A stretch of DNA of 38,561 nt from Chitinophagaceae bacterium (GTDB lineage: Bacteria > Bacteroidota > Bacteroidia > Chitinophagales > Chitinophagaceae): assembly GCA_027486835.1 (NCBI GenBank), contig JAIXOJ010000183.1, positions 1-38,561 of the forward strand, written 5' to 3'. The translations under genes were made by a program, and so were the position numbers. The notes under the pieces are model-generated. The model was not told the origin of the DNA, ran no database searches, and saw nothing but the letters and a program-made list of their open reading frames with translations. Positions 10,083 through 19,214 of this stretch are shown here, piece after piece (position 1 is the first letter of the stretch; the number at the start of each line of letters is the position of its first letter).

Positions 10083-10090
10083 TACATTTA
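10083..10090 (+). promoter_or_regulatory. Possible -7 box of the thioredoxin-like gene
   Basis: TACATTTA departs from TAnnTTTG only at the last base and lies 23 nt before the start codon, a typical short-leader spacing in Bacteroidota. It is tentative. Confidence 0.3.
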
Positions 10091-10112
10091 CAGCCATTAA
10101 TATAATAACATT

Positions 10113-11621
10113 ATGAAGCATTTTGTAAGTATTATTACCGCACTTTCTCTTTTATTTTATGCAAATGGTCAAGCTAAAAAAACACCACCACCAGTAAAGA
10201 CTACCACAAAATCAACATCTACAGCAGTGGCAAAAGCACCTGCAAATACCTTGATTCCCATAACATTAAAGCCGTACAAAAACACTTGGATTTATTTAGG
10301 CTGTTATTACGGTAAGGGCAAAACCCTTATTGATTCAGTAAAAGTGGATGATAATAGCAAGGGGGTATTCAAACCCGCTAAGAAATACACCCCAGGAATT
10401 TATTTTGTCGTGTCGCCACATTACTCTATTTTATTTGAATTGCTGATGGACGATAAACAACAATTTTCCATCGATGCAGATACGACCAAGAAGGATGATG
10501 CGATTATAAAAGGGTCAGAAGAAAATGATTTGTTTAAAACCTACTCACAGTTTTCTTCTGAAAAAGGTAGGCGATTGAACGAGTTGAATGACTTATACAA
10601 AAAATCTACTACTAAGGCCGACTCTAGCAAACACAGAGATGAAATAATTAAAATCAACAAAGAGCTACAAGACTATCGGGAAGATTTAGTAAAGAAAAAT
10701 CCAGAATCACTTTTGGCTGCCTTGCTTAATGCAATGAAAACGCCAGATTATCCTCCAGTACCAGTGGTTAATGGCAAAGCTGATTCACTTTATCCTTATC
10801 GTTTTGTGAAAGAACATTATTGGGATGACGTGAATTTTAACGATGACCGACTTTTAAGGACTCCATTTTTTGAAACAAAAATTGATACTTATTTCAAAAC
10901 CTTGGTAGTGAATGAACCTGATAGCATTTTTAATGAAGTAAATTATATGTTGCTGTTTGCGCGCACTGGTAAAGAGATGTTCCCGTATTTACTTACAAAG
11001 TTTACCAATAAGTATATTAACCCAGAGTATATGGGGCAGGACAAGGTTTTCATTAAGATTTTTGAAAACTTTTATGCTAAAGGGGATACCACCTATTTGA
11101 ATGCGGCAAGCCGTAAAACAATAATTGAACGCGCTTACAGTTTAATGGCTAACCAATTGGGGAATCCAGCGCCACAATTAGAACTTTCTGACACTTCAGG
11201 CAAAATAGTTTCACTCTATAATCTTAAAGGAAAATTCACATTTGTAGTATTCTTTGACCCCACTTGTGGTCATTGCAAAGAAGAATTACCCCGGATCGAC
11301 TCTATTTATAAGGCGCGGTGGAAAAGCTTAGATTTGAAATTATATAGTGTTAATGTAGGGACTTCTGCCAATACAACTGAAGAGTTAAAGAAATTTATCC
11401 ACGAAAAGAAGCTACATTCTGATTGGATTTTTGCTTGGCAAACAAAAGAGGCAAGAGATGTTGAACAGGCTGCTGGATTGCCCAACTATAGACAACTTTA
11501 CGACGTGTATAAAACACCAACGCTTTACTTGCTAGACGAAAAAAAGCAGATTATTGCTAAACAATTAAGTATAGAACAGTTCAACGACATCATTACAGCC
11601 AAACTTAAAAACAAAAAATAG
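10113..11621 (+). CDS. DUF5106/TlpA-like thiol-disulfide oxidoreductase, exported
   Basis: The 502-residue protein has a signal peptide (1-20, ending YANGQ), a Lys/Thr/Pro linker and a beta-rich DUF4369-like N-terminal domain (about 48-135). A helical DUF5106 region follows (about 140-345, with YRFVKEHYWDDV and RLLRTPFFETKID), then a thioredoxin fold (about 350-500). The thioredoxin active site is CGHC at residues 385-388, preceded by FFDPT, and the cis-Pro lies in the YKTPTLYLLD segment. The fold implies redox work on envelope proteins. Such multidomain proteins are common in Bacteroidota, but their substrates are not known. The next gene, a SurA-like chaperone, starts 131 nt on, so the two may form an envelope-folding pair. 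Confidence 0.9.
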   Translation: MKHFVSIITALSLLFYANGQAKKTPPPVKTTTKSTSTAVAKAPANTLIPITLKPYKNTWIYLGCYYGKGKTLIDSVKVDDNSKGVFKPAKKYTPGIYFVVSPHYSILFELLMDDKQQFSIDADTTKKDDAIIKGSEENDLFKTYSQFSSEKGRRLNELNDLYKKSTTKADSSKHRDEIIKINKELQDYREDLVKKNPESLLAALLNAMKTPDYPPVPVVNGKADSLYPYRFVKEHYWDDVNFNDDRLLRTPFFETKIDTYFKTLVVNEPDSIFNEVNYMLLFARTGKEMFPYLLTKFTNKYINPEYMGQDKVFIKIFENFYAKGDTTYLNAASRKTIIERAYSLMANQLGNPAPQLELSDTSGKIVSLYNLKGKFTFVVFFDPTCGHCKEELPRIDSIYKARWKSLDLKLYSVNVGTSANTTEELKKFIHEKKLHSDWIFAWQTKEARDVEQAAGLPNYRQLYDVYKTPTLYLLDEKKQIIAKQLSIEQFNDIITAKLKNKK

Positions 11622-11752
11622 ATTTTTCGTTAGAATAGCCATATTATTACTTATCTATAGTTTGAAACGAAATTTTTTGAGTTTCAAGCTTTAGATTGAC
11701 AATAATGATTGATGTTTCTTTACTGATAAAACACTAATTCTTACCATAAAAC

Positions 11753-13669
11753 ATGAAGCATTTTTTTACTTTCGTTATCGGAACACTTCTTTGGAATCAA
11801 ATGGCATTTGGCCAAACACTATTCACATACGGAAATAAAGAAGTATCCAAAAAAGCATTTTTAGCCGCATTTAATAAAAACCCTCCTAAGCCAACAGAAA
11901 GAAGAAAGGCTTTGGACGAGTATCTTGGATTGTATATCAACTACAAGCTAAAAGTACAGGCAGGCTACGATGAGCAATTAGACAAGTTGCCCACTTTTGA
12001 ACAGGAGAGCAAAAACTTTAGGAAGCAGATAGCCGACAATGTCATTAACGAGGAGGTGGGCATCAAACACCTATCGCAAGAAGCTTTGGAAAGAAGTTAT
12101 GTGGACATTAAAGCAGCACAGATTTTTGTGGAGATTCCCAAAAACGGTGATACCGTAGCAGCTTTTAAACAAATTAATGCTGCGTATTCAGCATTGCAAT
12201 CGGGTAAAAGTTTTGAGCAAGTAGCTGTAAATTTTTCTTCCGATGAGGAAACCAAGAAATCCAAAGGGAATCTTGGATTTATCACCGTATTTACGCTTGG
12301 TTATGAGTATGAAAACCAGATTTACAATTTAAAATCTGGCAATTATTCTAAACCATATAGGAGTAGCATTGGATATCATATTTTTAAGAATAATGGGCAA
12401 CGACCAGCATTAGGAAAAAGAAAAATTGCTCATATTCTTATTGCAGCACCTGCTGGGTTTGAATCAACGATACCCAATCAATACAGTCAATTGGCTGACA
12501 GCGTTTTCCAACTTCTCAACAGTGGACAGGCATTTGAAAAGTTGGCTCAAGAATATAGTAATGACTATAAAACTGCTAATGTAGGTGGGGTTGTGGGGGA
12601 AATTGGGGTTGGTCAGTATGACTCCTTGTATGAAAGCAAAGTATTTGGCTTGAAAAACATTGGAGACATCACCAAACCATTTGCCACTGCTTATGGATAC
12701 CACATCATAAAACTATTGGAAAAAAAGGCGATTGATAAAACAATTGATCAAGCCTCTGCCCTATCTGCCATCAAACAAATTGTTGAAAAAGATGAACGAT
12801 TGGCTCTGAATAAGAAAAAACAATTGATTAAATGGCTACAGCTTACGAAATATCAGCCTAGTAAATACGACACAAAAGCTCTGAAACAATACACAGATAG
12901 TAATATTGAAAACAAAATAACCAACGGTATAAAGAATATTCACGACACTACGTTGCTGTTTAGTTTTGAAAAAAAGAAAATTTATGCGGCTGATTGGGCA
13001 GTATATGCATCCAAAACGCTGACTCAAACCCAGTTAGATTACACAGAAACGCTCAAGGAATTTGCCAACCAAAAGTGCGTAGAGTACTATACAGAAAATC
13101 TGGAACTGTACAACGAATCTATGCACGACCAATGCAGGGAATTTGATGAAGCTAATTTGCTTTTTGCGGCCATGGACAATCATGTATGGTCAAAAGCTGG
13201 AGAAGATACCGGTGCACTAAAAAAGTATTATCAGCAACACAAAGAAAATTATCAATGGCAACCCAGCGTTGCTGCAATAATTATTAATGCCAAAACAAAA
13301 GAATTGGCCACAGAAGTTGCTGCAAAAATAAAATCAGCACCTTCTGAATGGCATTCGTTAGCGGACACTTACGGGGCTGATGTTAATGCAGATAGTAATA
13401 GGTATGAACTCTCTCAATTACCTATCAAACAAAATATAGACGCCAAAGCCGGCTATATCAGTACCATTGAAAAGAGTAGTACAGATGAAGGATATTCATT
13501 TATGTATGTAACGAATAGTTTCCCTCAAAAAGCTCAAAGAACCTTCCAAGAGGCTAAAGGAATGGTTATCAATGACTATCAACAGTTGTTAGAAAAACAA
13601 TGGATTGATGCACTAAAAAAGAAATACCCCATTACTGTTAATCAATCGGTTTGGAAAACAGTACAATAA
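11753..13669 (+). CDS. SurA/PrsA-like peptidyl-prolyl isomerase with two PpiC domains
   Basis: The 638-residue protein has a signal peptide (1-20, ending MAFGQ), then an N-terminal chaperone-like helical region (LFTYGNKEVSKKAFLAAF). Two parvulin domains follow, at about residues 115-215 and 225-320. The second shows RKIAHILIA and later GVVGEIGVGQYDSLYE with GYHIIKLL; the first shows AAQIFVEIP and GNLGFITVF with GYHIFKN. The C-terminal half is helical and has no clear domain. The arrangement matches periplasmic SurA-type helpers that bring unfolded outer-membrane proteins to the assembly machinery. A terminator follows at 13702-13729. Confidence 0.92.
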   Translation: MKHFFTFVIGTLLWNQMAFGQTLFTYGNKEVSKKAFLAAFNKNPPKPTERRKALDEYLGLYINYKLKVQAGYDEQLDKLPTFEQESKNFRKQIADNVINEEVGIKHLSQEALERSYVDIKAAQIFVEIPKNGDTVAAFKQINAAYSALQSGKSFEQVAVNFSSDEETKKSKGNLGFITVFTLGYEYENQIYNLKSGNYSKPYRSSIGYHIFKNNGQRPALGKRKIAHILIAAPAGFESTIPNQYSQLADSVFQLLNSGQAFEKLAQEYSNDYKTANVGGVVGEIGVGQYDSLYESKVFGLKNIGDITKPFATAYGYHIIKLLEKKAIDKTIDQASALSAIKQIVEKDERLALNKKKQLIKWLQLTKYQPSKYDTKALKQYTDSNIENKITNGIKNIHDTTLLFSFEKKKIYAADWAVYASKTLTQTQLDYTETLKEFANQKCVEYYTENLELYNESMHDQCREFDEANLLFAAMDNHVWSKAGEDTGALKKYYQQHKENYQWQPSVAAIIINAKTKELATEVAAKIKSAPSEWHSLADTYGADVNADSNRYELSQLPIKQNIDAKAGYISTIEKSSTDEGYSFMYVTNSFPQKAQRTFQEAKGMVINDYQQLLEKQWIDALKKKYPITVNQSVWKTVQ

Positions 13670-13701
13670 GATAATGTTATTGTAAAATACCGAAAAAAAT
13701 G

Positions 13702-13729
13702 GGTAGTCTCAAAAGGGCTACCTTTTTTT
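13702..13729 (+). terminator. Intrinsic terminator after the SurA-like gene
   Basis: GGTAGTC (13702-13708) pairs with GGCTACC (13716-13722), with one G-U pair, and is followed by T7. Confidence 0.8.
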
Positions 13730-14081
13730 ATTTGGGTAACTAAGGGAGGTAGGTTTTATTACTTGGATGGCAATGTAATAAAGTAAAATTATATCCTATA
13801 GCAAGGCAGAACCCTAACCTAAAAAACAAAGCTATAAGGTGATAAAGACAATTTTAGGATTATAATAATCCTGCTGTCACTAGCTAAGACTGCTGTTACA
13901 ATCATTTCAGCAATTCGGTATTGTCTATTGCTTTCGTGAGACTTGTCCCACATTCAATGACTTTCTGTATGTGAGAGCCAATTACCTTTCTCATTTTAGG
14001 AGAAATCACTCTGCTTTCGACTTAGGATGACTTTGCGTTTGAAAACGGTGAATTTATTATGCTCACGTTCTTAAAGTAATG

Positions 14082-14357
14082 ATAAATCAAAACAGAAGAT
14101 ACAATTAAATGCTTCAAAGTTGCCAATAAATAAGATATTAGTATCATGAATTGACCAAAAGTCACTATGAAATGCCTCAAAGTGATCAATAAATAAACAA
14201 TTGGTATCATGAATTGACTCAAAGTGACTAATAAATAAACAATTGGTATCATGAATTGACTCAAAGTTGCCAATAAATAAACAATTGGTGTTATGAATTG
14301 ACTCAAAGAACCTAATAACTAAACTCAAAGGCTCGATAAATTTTCTCATTGAGACAA
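14082..14357. repeat. Minisatellite with a 42 bp unit, about six copies
   Basis: The anchor AATAAATAA starts at 14125, 14188, 14230 and 14272, with weaker matches near 14082, 14314 and 14357. Spacing is 42 bp except for one 63 bp step (14125 to 14188), which is one and a half units and suggests a 21 bp sub-unit: ATGAATTGACCAAAAGTCACT followed by a decayed copy of itself. The core pieces are CAATTGGTATCATGAATTGA and CTCAAAGTGACT. Three central copies are nearly identical and the edges are decayed. Confidence 0.9.
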
Positions 14358-14456
14358 ATAAATCACCCAGCAAAATCGAAAGTCAGCCTTATAAAGTCAC
14401 AAAAGCAACTTTTTTTGTTCTACTAAATCCTATGTAAGTAAGTTAAAAATTGTATA

Positions 14457-14481
14457 GGTGGTTTCGATATGCTCAACCACC
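14457..14481. repeat. Palindromic REP-like element with partial second copy
   Basis: GGTGGTT and AACCACC form a 7 bp stem around TCGATATGCTC. A second ATATGCTCAACCAC follows at about 14490-14503. Elements with the core TTTCGA-TRKGCTCAAC are widely dispersed in Bacteroidota and other bacteria. Confidence 0.6.
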
Positions 14482-14685
14482 TGGTTTCCATATGCTCAAC
14501 CACATGCCCTATGCTTGAAATAATTATCAATTGGGCTAAAGCCCTTTGAGATGAACATAATAAACCCCTGCAAAAGCAAGGGGCTATTCTTTAATGTGTA
14601 TGCTATTAGTTACTTAACGTATCGGCATTGATTACTATAGTCGAAATTAATCAGGATTGGTAGTTCATTATAGCTTGTGCAAAAG

Positions 14686-14718
14686 ACAAATAGCTGCTCA
14701 ATAATGGCAGCTATTTGT
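14686..14718 (-). terminator. Intrinsic terminator after dnaN
   Basis: ACAAATAGCTGC (14686-14697) and GCAGCTATTTGT (14707-14718) form a 12 bp stem. On the minus strand it is followed by TCTTTT. It lies 84 nt beyond the dnaN stop. Confidence 0.75.
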
Positions 14719-14801
14719 AATGATTTATAATCAAAGTAATGATGATTCTGAATAACGGCATCAATATCCTTTGTCAGGAATCAATTGTTATAAGGAAACG
14801 T

Positions 14802-15917
14802 TTAATTGTTTAACATCAGCGGCATTAGCAACATCAAAATGTCTTCTCCTGCAGCCTGTTCAGATGGCTTAATTAAGCCTGCTTTAGAAGGGACAGACAA
14901 TTCAAGCCTAACTTCAGCAGTGTCCGCAGCATTGAGCATTTCAATTAAGAACTTAGCGTTGAAGGCAATCTGCATATCCTCTCCATCATATTGGCAGTTC
15001 ATGCGTTCATTTCCTTCAAAATTAAAATCAATGTCTTGTGCAGTTATTTGCAACTCACTTCCAGAAATATTTAGCGCCGCTAGATTAGTACTTTTATTAC
15101 TAAAAATACTCACGCGCCTTAAAGCACTTTGGAATTCAGCTTTGTTAACAATTAGCTTGTATGGATTATCAATAGGGATTACTACTTTATAATCAGGAAA
15201 CCTTGCATCAATTAATCGACAAACCATTTGTATTGCCCCATGCGTTACAAAAAGATGCTTGCTGTTATAGCTTACGGTAATCTCATCATCATTGTCAGGC
15301 AATGCATTCTTTAGCAAGTTTAAAGGTTTTTTTGGTACTATGAAGCTGTCGGTTCTTGAAGCTTGAGTGTCCAATCTTTTATAACGAACTAGTCTGTGCG
15401 CATCGGTTGCAACGAACTGAATAAATTCTGGGGTTAATTCGAAAAAAACGCCCGTCATGGCAGGTCTCAAGTCATCGGTACTCACAGCAAACAATGTCTT
15501 GTTAATGGCTTTGATTAAAGCCCCGCTACTCATTGGAAATCCAGTGGTATCATCACTAGCGGGTTCTTTAGGAAAATTATCTGGGTCTTCGCCTGGTACC
15601 TTATATTTTCCGTTATCACTGGTTATTTCAACAGTAAAATTATTGTCAATGCTAAAAGTAAGAGGTTGGTCTGCAATATTTTTAAGTGTATCAATTAATA
15701 CCTTAGCTGGAATACATACGCGACCTGTTTCTTTACTTTCAATTTCCATTTGCACTTTCATGACCGTTTCAAGGTCACTTGCCACAATGTTTAGTTTTTT
15801 ATCTCCAATTTCGAACAAAAAGTCTTCAAGAATTGGAAGAACCGTATTAGCGTTAATAACACCACTAATCTGTTGTAGATGTTTTAGTAAGGAAGAAGAC
15901 GATGCGATAAACTTCAT
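14802..15917 (-). CDS. dnaN: DNA polymerase III sliding clamp (beta subunit)
   Basis: DnaN is the ring clamp that holds the replicative polymerase on DNA. The start MKFIASSSSLLKHLQQISGVI and the block ending ILEDFLFEIGDKKLNIVASDLET are typical of domain 1. DRPAMTGVFFEL is written here as DLRPAMTGVFFELTPEF, followed by FVATDAHRLVRYK in domain 2, and the C-terminus ends LLMPLMLNN, the clamp's peptide-binding side. From the ATG at 15917 the protein is 372 residues, the usual size; the frame can be read nine codons further. The gene is monocistronic, with a likely promoter box at 15942-15949 and a terminator at 14686-14718. It is not next to dnaA, and no origin was seen. Confidence 0.97.
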   Translation of the reverse strand: MKFIASSSSLLKHLQQISGVINANTVLPILEDFLFEIGDKKLNIVASDLETVMKVQMEIESKETGRVCIPAKVLIDTLKNIADQPLTFSIDNNFTVEITSDNGKYKVPGEDPDNFPKEPASDDTTGFPMSSGALIKAINKTLFAVSTDDLRPAMTGVFFELTPEFIQFVATDAHRLVRYKRLDTQASRTDSFIVPKKPLNLLKNALPDNDDEITVSYNSKHLFVTHGAIQMVCRLIDARFPDYKVVIPIDNPYKLIVNKAEFQSALRRVSIFSNKSTNLAALNISGSELQITAQDIDFNFEGNERMNCQYDGEDMQIAFNAKFLIEMLNAADTAEVRLELSVPSKAGLIKPSEQAAGEDILMLLMPLMLNN

Positions 15918-15941
15918 TTCGAAAAAAATTTGTATTGGCGA

Positions 15942-15949
15942 CAAACCTA
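15942..15949 (-). promoter_or_regulatory. Likely dnaN -7 promoter box
   Basis: On the minus strand this reads TAGGTTTG, a full match to the Bacteroidota TAnnTTTG consensus. It ends 24 nt from the chosen ATG, leaving a short leader. The -33 region is T-rich without a clear TTTG. Confidence 0.5.
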
Positions 15950-16088
15950 CTTTAAAAAAGCAGTATTTTATTAAGTTCTTAGTCTAGGTGAATATAAAGT
16001 GAAATGATTGCACTTGATAAAGTTGCATTGTTAATAACCTTTAGCAGATAAATGTGGGAGTAATGGGTTGATTTAATTGCTTTATTCA

Positions 16089-16149
16089 ATACAATATCGA
16101 TAAAAAAAGAGGCTGCAAATTGCAGCCTCTTTTTTTATCGATATTGTAT
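16089..16149. terminator. Very long perfect hairpin, terminator downstream of the DUF4907 gene
   Basis: Thirty-base arms (16089-16118 and 16120-16149) are perfect reverse complements around a single base. They contain A7 on the left and T7 on the right, flanking a GAGGCTGCAA stem. The core would terminate transcripts from both sides; the pairing outside the A/T tracts (ATACAATATCGAT) is more than a terminator needs. Confidence 0.9.
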
Positions 16150-16163
16150 CTAGATTGAGAAGA

Positions 16164-16487
16164 TTATCTCTTTATCTGTAAACTATCTAACTCTTCCATG
16201 CTTACGGCAGGCAGTCCTTTTTTCAACAAAATCTTTTGTTTAACTAGATTTCCAACTTTCAATGCTTCTTCTTTGGATTGAAATGTTATGTTGCCTTCAC
16301 ATCCAGGTATTTGCTTTTGATGGATGTAGGGATTGCCTCCAATAAGTACATCATAACCCCACCCATTTTGTAATTCAACAGCTCTTACGGTAATCTCGTT
16401 TTTTCGTTTGCTATACACTTCTGCATACACATAAACGACTAAGGAAACCACAAAAAAATAATAGACCCAATACTTTCTAATAGTCAT
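16164..16487 (-). CDS. DUF4907 family protein, membrane-anchored
   Basis: A small protein (107 residues from the ATG at 16487) with an N-terminal transmembrane segment (about residues 5-23). A compact domain follows: GWGYDVLIGGNPYIHQKQIPG, FQSKEEALKVGNLV and a C-terminal GLPAVSMEELDSL. This is the DUF4907 pattern, known essentially from Bacteroidota and of unknown function. The start ATG lies inside the last codons of the upstream Kelch gene, an 11-base overlap (ATGACTATTAG), which indicates translational coupling and shared function. A six-residue-longer frame exists but has weaker support. Confidence 0.8.
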   Translation of the reverse strand: MTIRKYWVYYFFVVSLVVYVYAEVYSKRKNEITVRAVELQNGWGYDVLIGGNPYIHQKQIPGCEGNITFQSKEEALKVGNLVKQKILLKKGLPAVSMEELDSLQIKR

Positions 16488-17541
16488 CGGTTCTAGTAAC
16501 ATTCGGTTGAAACTCTTCTACATCTCCAAAATATTGGGAACTGCTTTTTCCCATGGTAATAAATCCACGACCGTTCAAAGTAAATGCTACAGATCCTTCA
16601 CGTTCAAGGCGTTCAAATGGAGTCTTGCGAGTCCATAAATCAGTGGTAAAATCATACTCCCAAGTTTTTTTTGTGTAGCTAGAGATTACACCTAATGATA
16701 AATAACCTTTATTGCCCATGACAAAACTTACTGCACCATAGCGGGAAATATCAGAATAATCATCGTCATAGCTTTCTGTACTTGCATTGGTTGTTTTACG
16801 TTTTTCAGTCCAAGTATTACTTGAGGGGTTGTAAGCCCATAAATCGTTGAGGTTGCCAGAACTGCCTAATCCACTAACTACGTATGCTAAACCATTATAA
16901 ACCCACACGGTTGAAAGATATCTTCCCTTGCCACCTAAACTTTGTTTTCTAACCCAAGTGTCATTGGTTGGATTATATTCAAACAAATCCTTTTGATAAT
17001 TTCCATCATAACCACTCGTAACGTAGCCTTTGCCGCCAATGGAAAAGGCAGATGCGCCGTAACGTGCTGTACCAGGGTAATTGTTTAATACCACATTCGA
17101 CCCTGTAGTATCACCAAAATCTCTTTTTTGTACCCATTGGTTGGTAACCGGATTGAACTCCCAAGTGTCTTTTAAACGGTTATTGCCATCAGTACCTGTG
17201 GTAACATATCCTTTACCGTTAACTGCGAATCCTGCTGCAGCACTTCTTGGCGTTCCAGGGAATTTTGCTACCTGATTCCATGTTAATAATGGAGTACCAG
17301 CAATTGTATCTATCGACCAGAAATCTTGAAGCCTGTTAGTTCCATCATAACCAGTACCTACGTAAGCAGTGTTTCCTATCGTAAAACTTGCGGGCTGAGT
17401 TCTTAAAGGAGCATCGGCATCTCCTCTTGGTATCCAATTTCCACTGTCTTCTGTGGAAGTGCTACTTGAGCTTTTATTGCAAGCCAGTGCCAATAATATT
17501 AAACTTGCTGGGAGAAAAAAGAAATACTTTAAATGCTTCAT
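16477..17541 (-). CDS. Kelch-repeat beta-propeller lipoprotein
   Basis: The chosen start at 17541 gives a lipoprotein signal peptide, MKHLKYFFFLP to LALAC, with the lipid-modified Cys at about residue 21. Five to six Kelch blades follow, seen as GKGYVTTGTDGNNRLKDTWEF, GKGYVTSGYDG and NGLAYVVSGLG. Each is closed by an NP-x-x-W-type turn (NPVTNQWVQK, NPTNDTWVRK, NPSSNTWTEK). About 354 residues, enough for one propeller. It should sit on the outer membrane facing the periplasm or the cell surface. It is translationally coupled to the DUF4907 gene and diverges from the DUF4270/barrel pair. The binding partner is unknown; no catalytic galactose-oxidase residues are evident. Confidence 0.88.
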   Translation of the reverse strand: MKHLKYFFFLPASLILLALACNKSSSSTSTEDSGNWIPRGDADAPLRTQPASFTIGNTAYVGTGYDGTNRLQDFWSIDTIAGTPLLTWNQVAKFPGTPRSAAAGFAVNGKGYVTTGTDGNNRLKDTWEFNPVTNQWVQKRDFGDTTGSNVVLNNYPGTARYGASAFSIGGKGYVTSGYDGNYQKDLFEYNPTNDTWVRKQSLGGKGRYLSTVWVYNGLAYVVSGLGSSGNLNDLWAYNPSSNTWTEKRKTTNASTESYDDDYSDISRYGAVSFVMGNKGYLSLGVISSYTKKTWEYDFTTDLWTRKTPFERLEREGSVAFTLNGRGFITMGKSSSQYFGDVEEFQPNVTRTDDY

Positions 17542-17858
17542 TATGTATAAAATTTTGTTGAAAGTAGAGTTGCTTATGTTAGACAATTAGTTAAAATGGA
17601 TTTTCAAGGCTTTTATACAGACGAATGAGGGTATTATGTCTACAAAGGGCGTGTTTTAATCCATGAATCGTAGTAAAGTTATAAAAAAGACTATTGTTCA
17701 TACGAATCAATTTTGAGCTCCAATTTTGAGCATTTTTTAAACTTTCAAAGAGGTCGTATTTCAATCGTAACAATTTTATAACAACAGATGTATATATCAT
17801 TGCTCTATTTCAATGTAGGGAACGAATTTTTTCACCATTTTTCAACGACCTCTTTTTT
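17542..17858. other. Divergent promoter region
   Basis: This 317 nt AT-rich spacer separates the leftward Kelch/DUF4907 unit from the rightward DUF4270/barrel unit. It contains a short direct repeat AATTTTGAGC (about 17707-17732) and no gene I can support. Promoters of both units must lie here. A shared regulatory site is possible but was not identified. Confidence 0.5.
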
Positions 17859-19193
17859 ATGATGCTATCGAAACATGTTTTTGTTTTCATCACACTTTTT
17901 ACACTCTTCTTTGGGGCATGTAAAAAAGTGGACATCCAGTTTGGAGAGCAGTTTGTGGATAACGAATACACTCAAATTTATAAGACGGATAGCTTTTCAG
18001 CAGATGTATATACCGTATTGGTTGACTCATTTATTACCTCAGCAAAAGGCATTACCATCATTGGGGGATTAAATGATACAGCTTTTGGTAAAATCAATAC
18101 TAAATGTTTTTTTGAAGTAACACCTCCTTCTTTTCAAGCAGTGTATGATAGTACAAGGTTCGATTCTTTGTCCTTGATATTAACCCTTAATAAAAGCTAT
18201 TACGGAGATACCACAAAGCCATTGCAGGTTGAAGTATCCAGATTGTCGGAGAAAATTGTATTACCAGAAGGCGAAACTGATTTTTACAATAACCGCTCAT
18301 TTACTTGTTTTCCTACTGCTATTGGTTCTGGTAGTTTTTTAATTCGGCCAAGCGCTACAGATACTATCAGTATACGACTAGACGATGCAATTGGAAAAGA
18401 ACTACTAAAGAAACTACAGACTTCATCTGACGATATAAAAACAAGCAGTGCATTTATTGAGTATTTCCATGGTTTGCGGATTAGCAGCAGCAGTTCCCAT
18501 CTTTTAATTAATTGTACTGATAAAATTACCATGCGCCTTAGGTATCGAAAGCCAGGGTTGTACCAGCTAGAAGAAAAATATGTTGACTTCTCATTAGCCA
18601 CAAGTCAACATCATTTCAACAACATTACGGCTGACAGAAGTGGACTAACAAACGGTTTGCAAAACCTAGGTGTAAATAACAAAATCATTCCAAGTGCGCA
18701 ACTGAACAATCAAGCCTACTCTCAGTATATAACTGGGGTGGTAAGCAAAATAAAATTCCCAACACTTAGGGATATTTTGAAGATTCGCAACTATGCTAAA
18801 ATTTTAAGTGCCAAATTGAAAATCTATCCAGTTAAAGGGTCTTACGATATATATAGCTCCAATACTTTACCTCCTGCGTTAAGACTTTCCATCACTGATT
18901 TAAACAACACTATTGGAAGCGATCTTGGGTTTTATACCAGCAATGGTTCCTATGTTTCAGACAATGGTAATTTATTCATAGACAAATTATATGGAGAAAA
19001 TACGGTTTACACTTATGATGTTAGTGACTACATCAAACAACTTTCTAAAACAGTAGGTGATGACAAAAGTGGATTATTGTTCTTGCCCCCTGCCAATGCG
19101 CATGTTACACAATTCCCTCGTATCATATTTGGAAGTAAAAATCATCCTACCAGCAAGATAGTTTTAGAGGTGTACTACGCCACCGTTAATTAA
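17859..19193 (+). CDS. DUF4270 family outer-membrane lipoprotein
   Basis: The 444-residue protein starts MMLSKHVFVFITLF and has a lipobox FFGAC near residue 20. Family features are IQFGEQFVDNEYTQIYKTDSF at the N-terminus, GLNDTAFGKI and the later VYTYDVSDYIKQL. DUF4270 proteins are Bacteroidota lipoproteins of unknown function, predicted to be beta-rich. It begins the rightward half of the divergent locus, and the barrel gene starts 21 nt after its stop. The close coupling suggests that the lipoprotein and the barrel work together at the outer membrane. Confidence 0.88.
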   Translation: MMLSKHVFVFITLFTLFFGACKKVDIQFGEQFVDNEYTQIYKTDSFSADVYTVLVDSFITSAKGITIIGGLNDTAFGKINTKCFFEVTPPSFQAVYDSTRFDSLSLILTLNKSYYGDTTKPLQVEVSRLSEKIVLPEGETDFYNNRSFTCFPTAIGSGSFLIRPSATDTISIRLDDAIGKELLKKLQTSSDDIKTSSAFIEYFHGLRISSSSSHLLINCTDKITMRLRYRKPGLYQLEEKYVDFSLATSQHHFNNITADRSGLTNGLQNLGVNNKIIPSAQLNNQAYSQYITGVVSKIKFPTLRDILKIRNYAKILSAKLKIYPVKGSYDIYSSNTLPPALRLSITDLNNTIGSDLGFYTSNGSYVSDNGNLFIDKLYGENTVYTYDVSDYIKQLSKTVGDDKSGLLFLPPANAHVTQFPRIIFGSKNHPTSKIVLEVYYATVN

Positions 19194-19214
19194 GAACTTG
19201 CTAAAAATATAGAA

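Larger units (their letters stand above)
13730..14801. other. Non-coding spacer of about 1.1 kb with several repeats
   Basis: No credible gene. It contains a 42 bp minisatellite (14082-14357), a palindromic GGTGGTT/AACCACC element (14457-14481), a GGGCT/AGCCC mini-hairpin (14533-14544) and the dnaN terminator (14686-14718). Overlapping open frames on the minus strand in the minisatellite are explained by the repeat length being a multiple of three. Confidence 0.75.

Noticed and set aside
14022-14373. Hydrophobic 14-residue repeat protein on the minus strand
   Set aside because: It is a by-product of the 42 bp minisatellite: two overlapping frames are open, and neither has a promoter or any domain.
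17591-17800. 69-residue frame in the Kelch/DUF4270 promoter region
   Set aside because: It has no recognisable domain, and it occupies the only space available for the promoters of both divergent units.
17953-17965. DnaA box (TGTGGATAA) as part of an origin near dnaN
   Set aside because: It is a single match inside the DUF4270 coding sequence, with no cluster and no AT-rich unwinding region or dnaA nearby.
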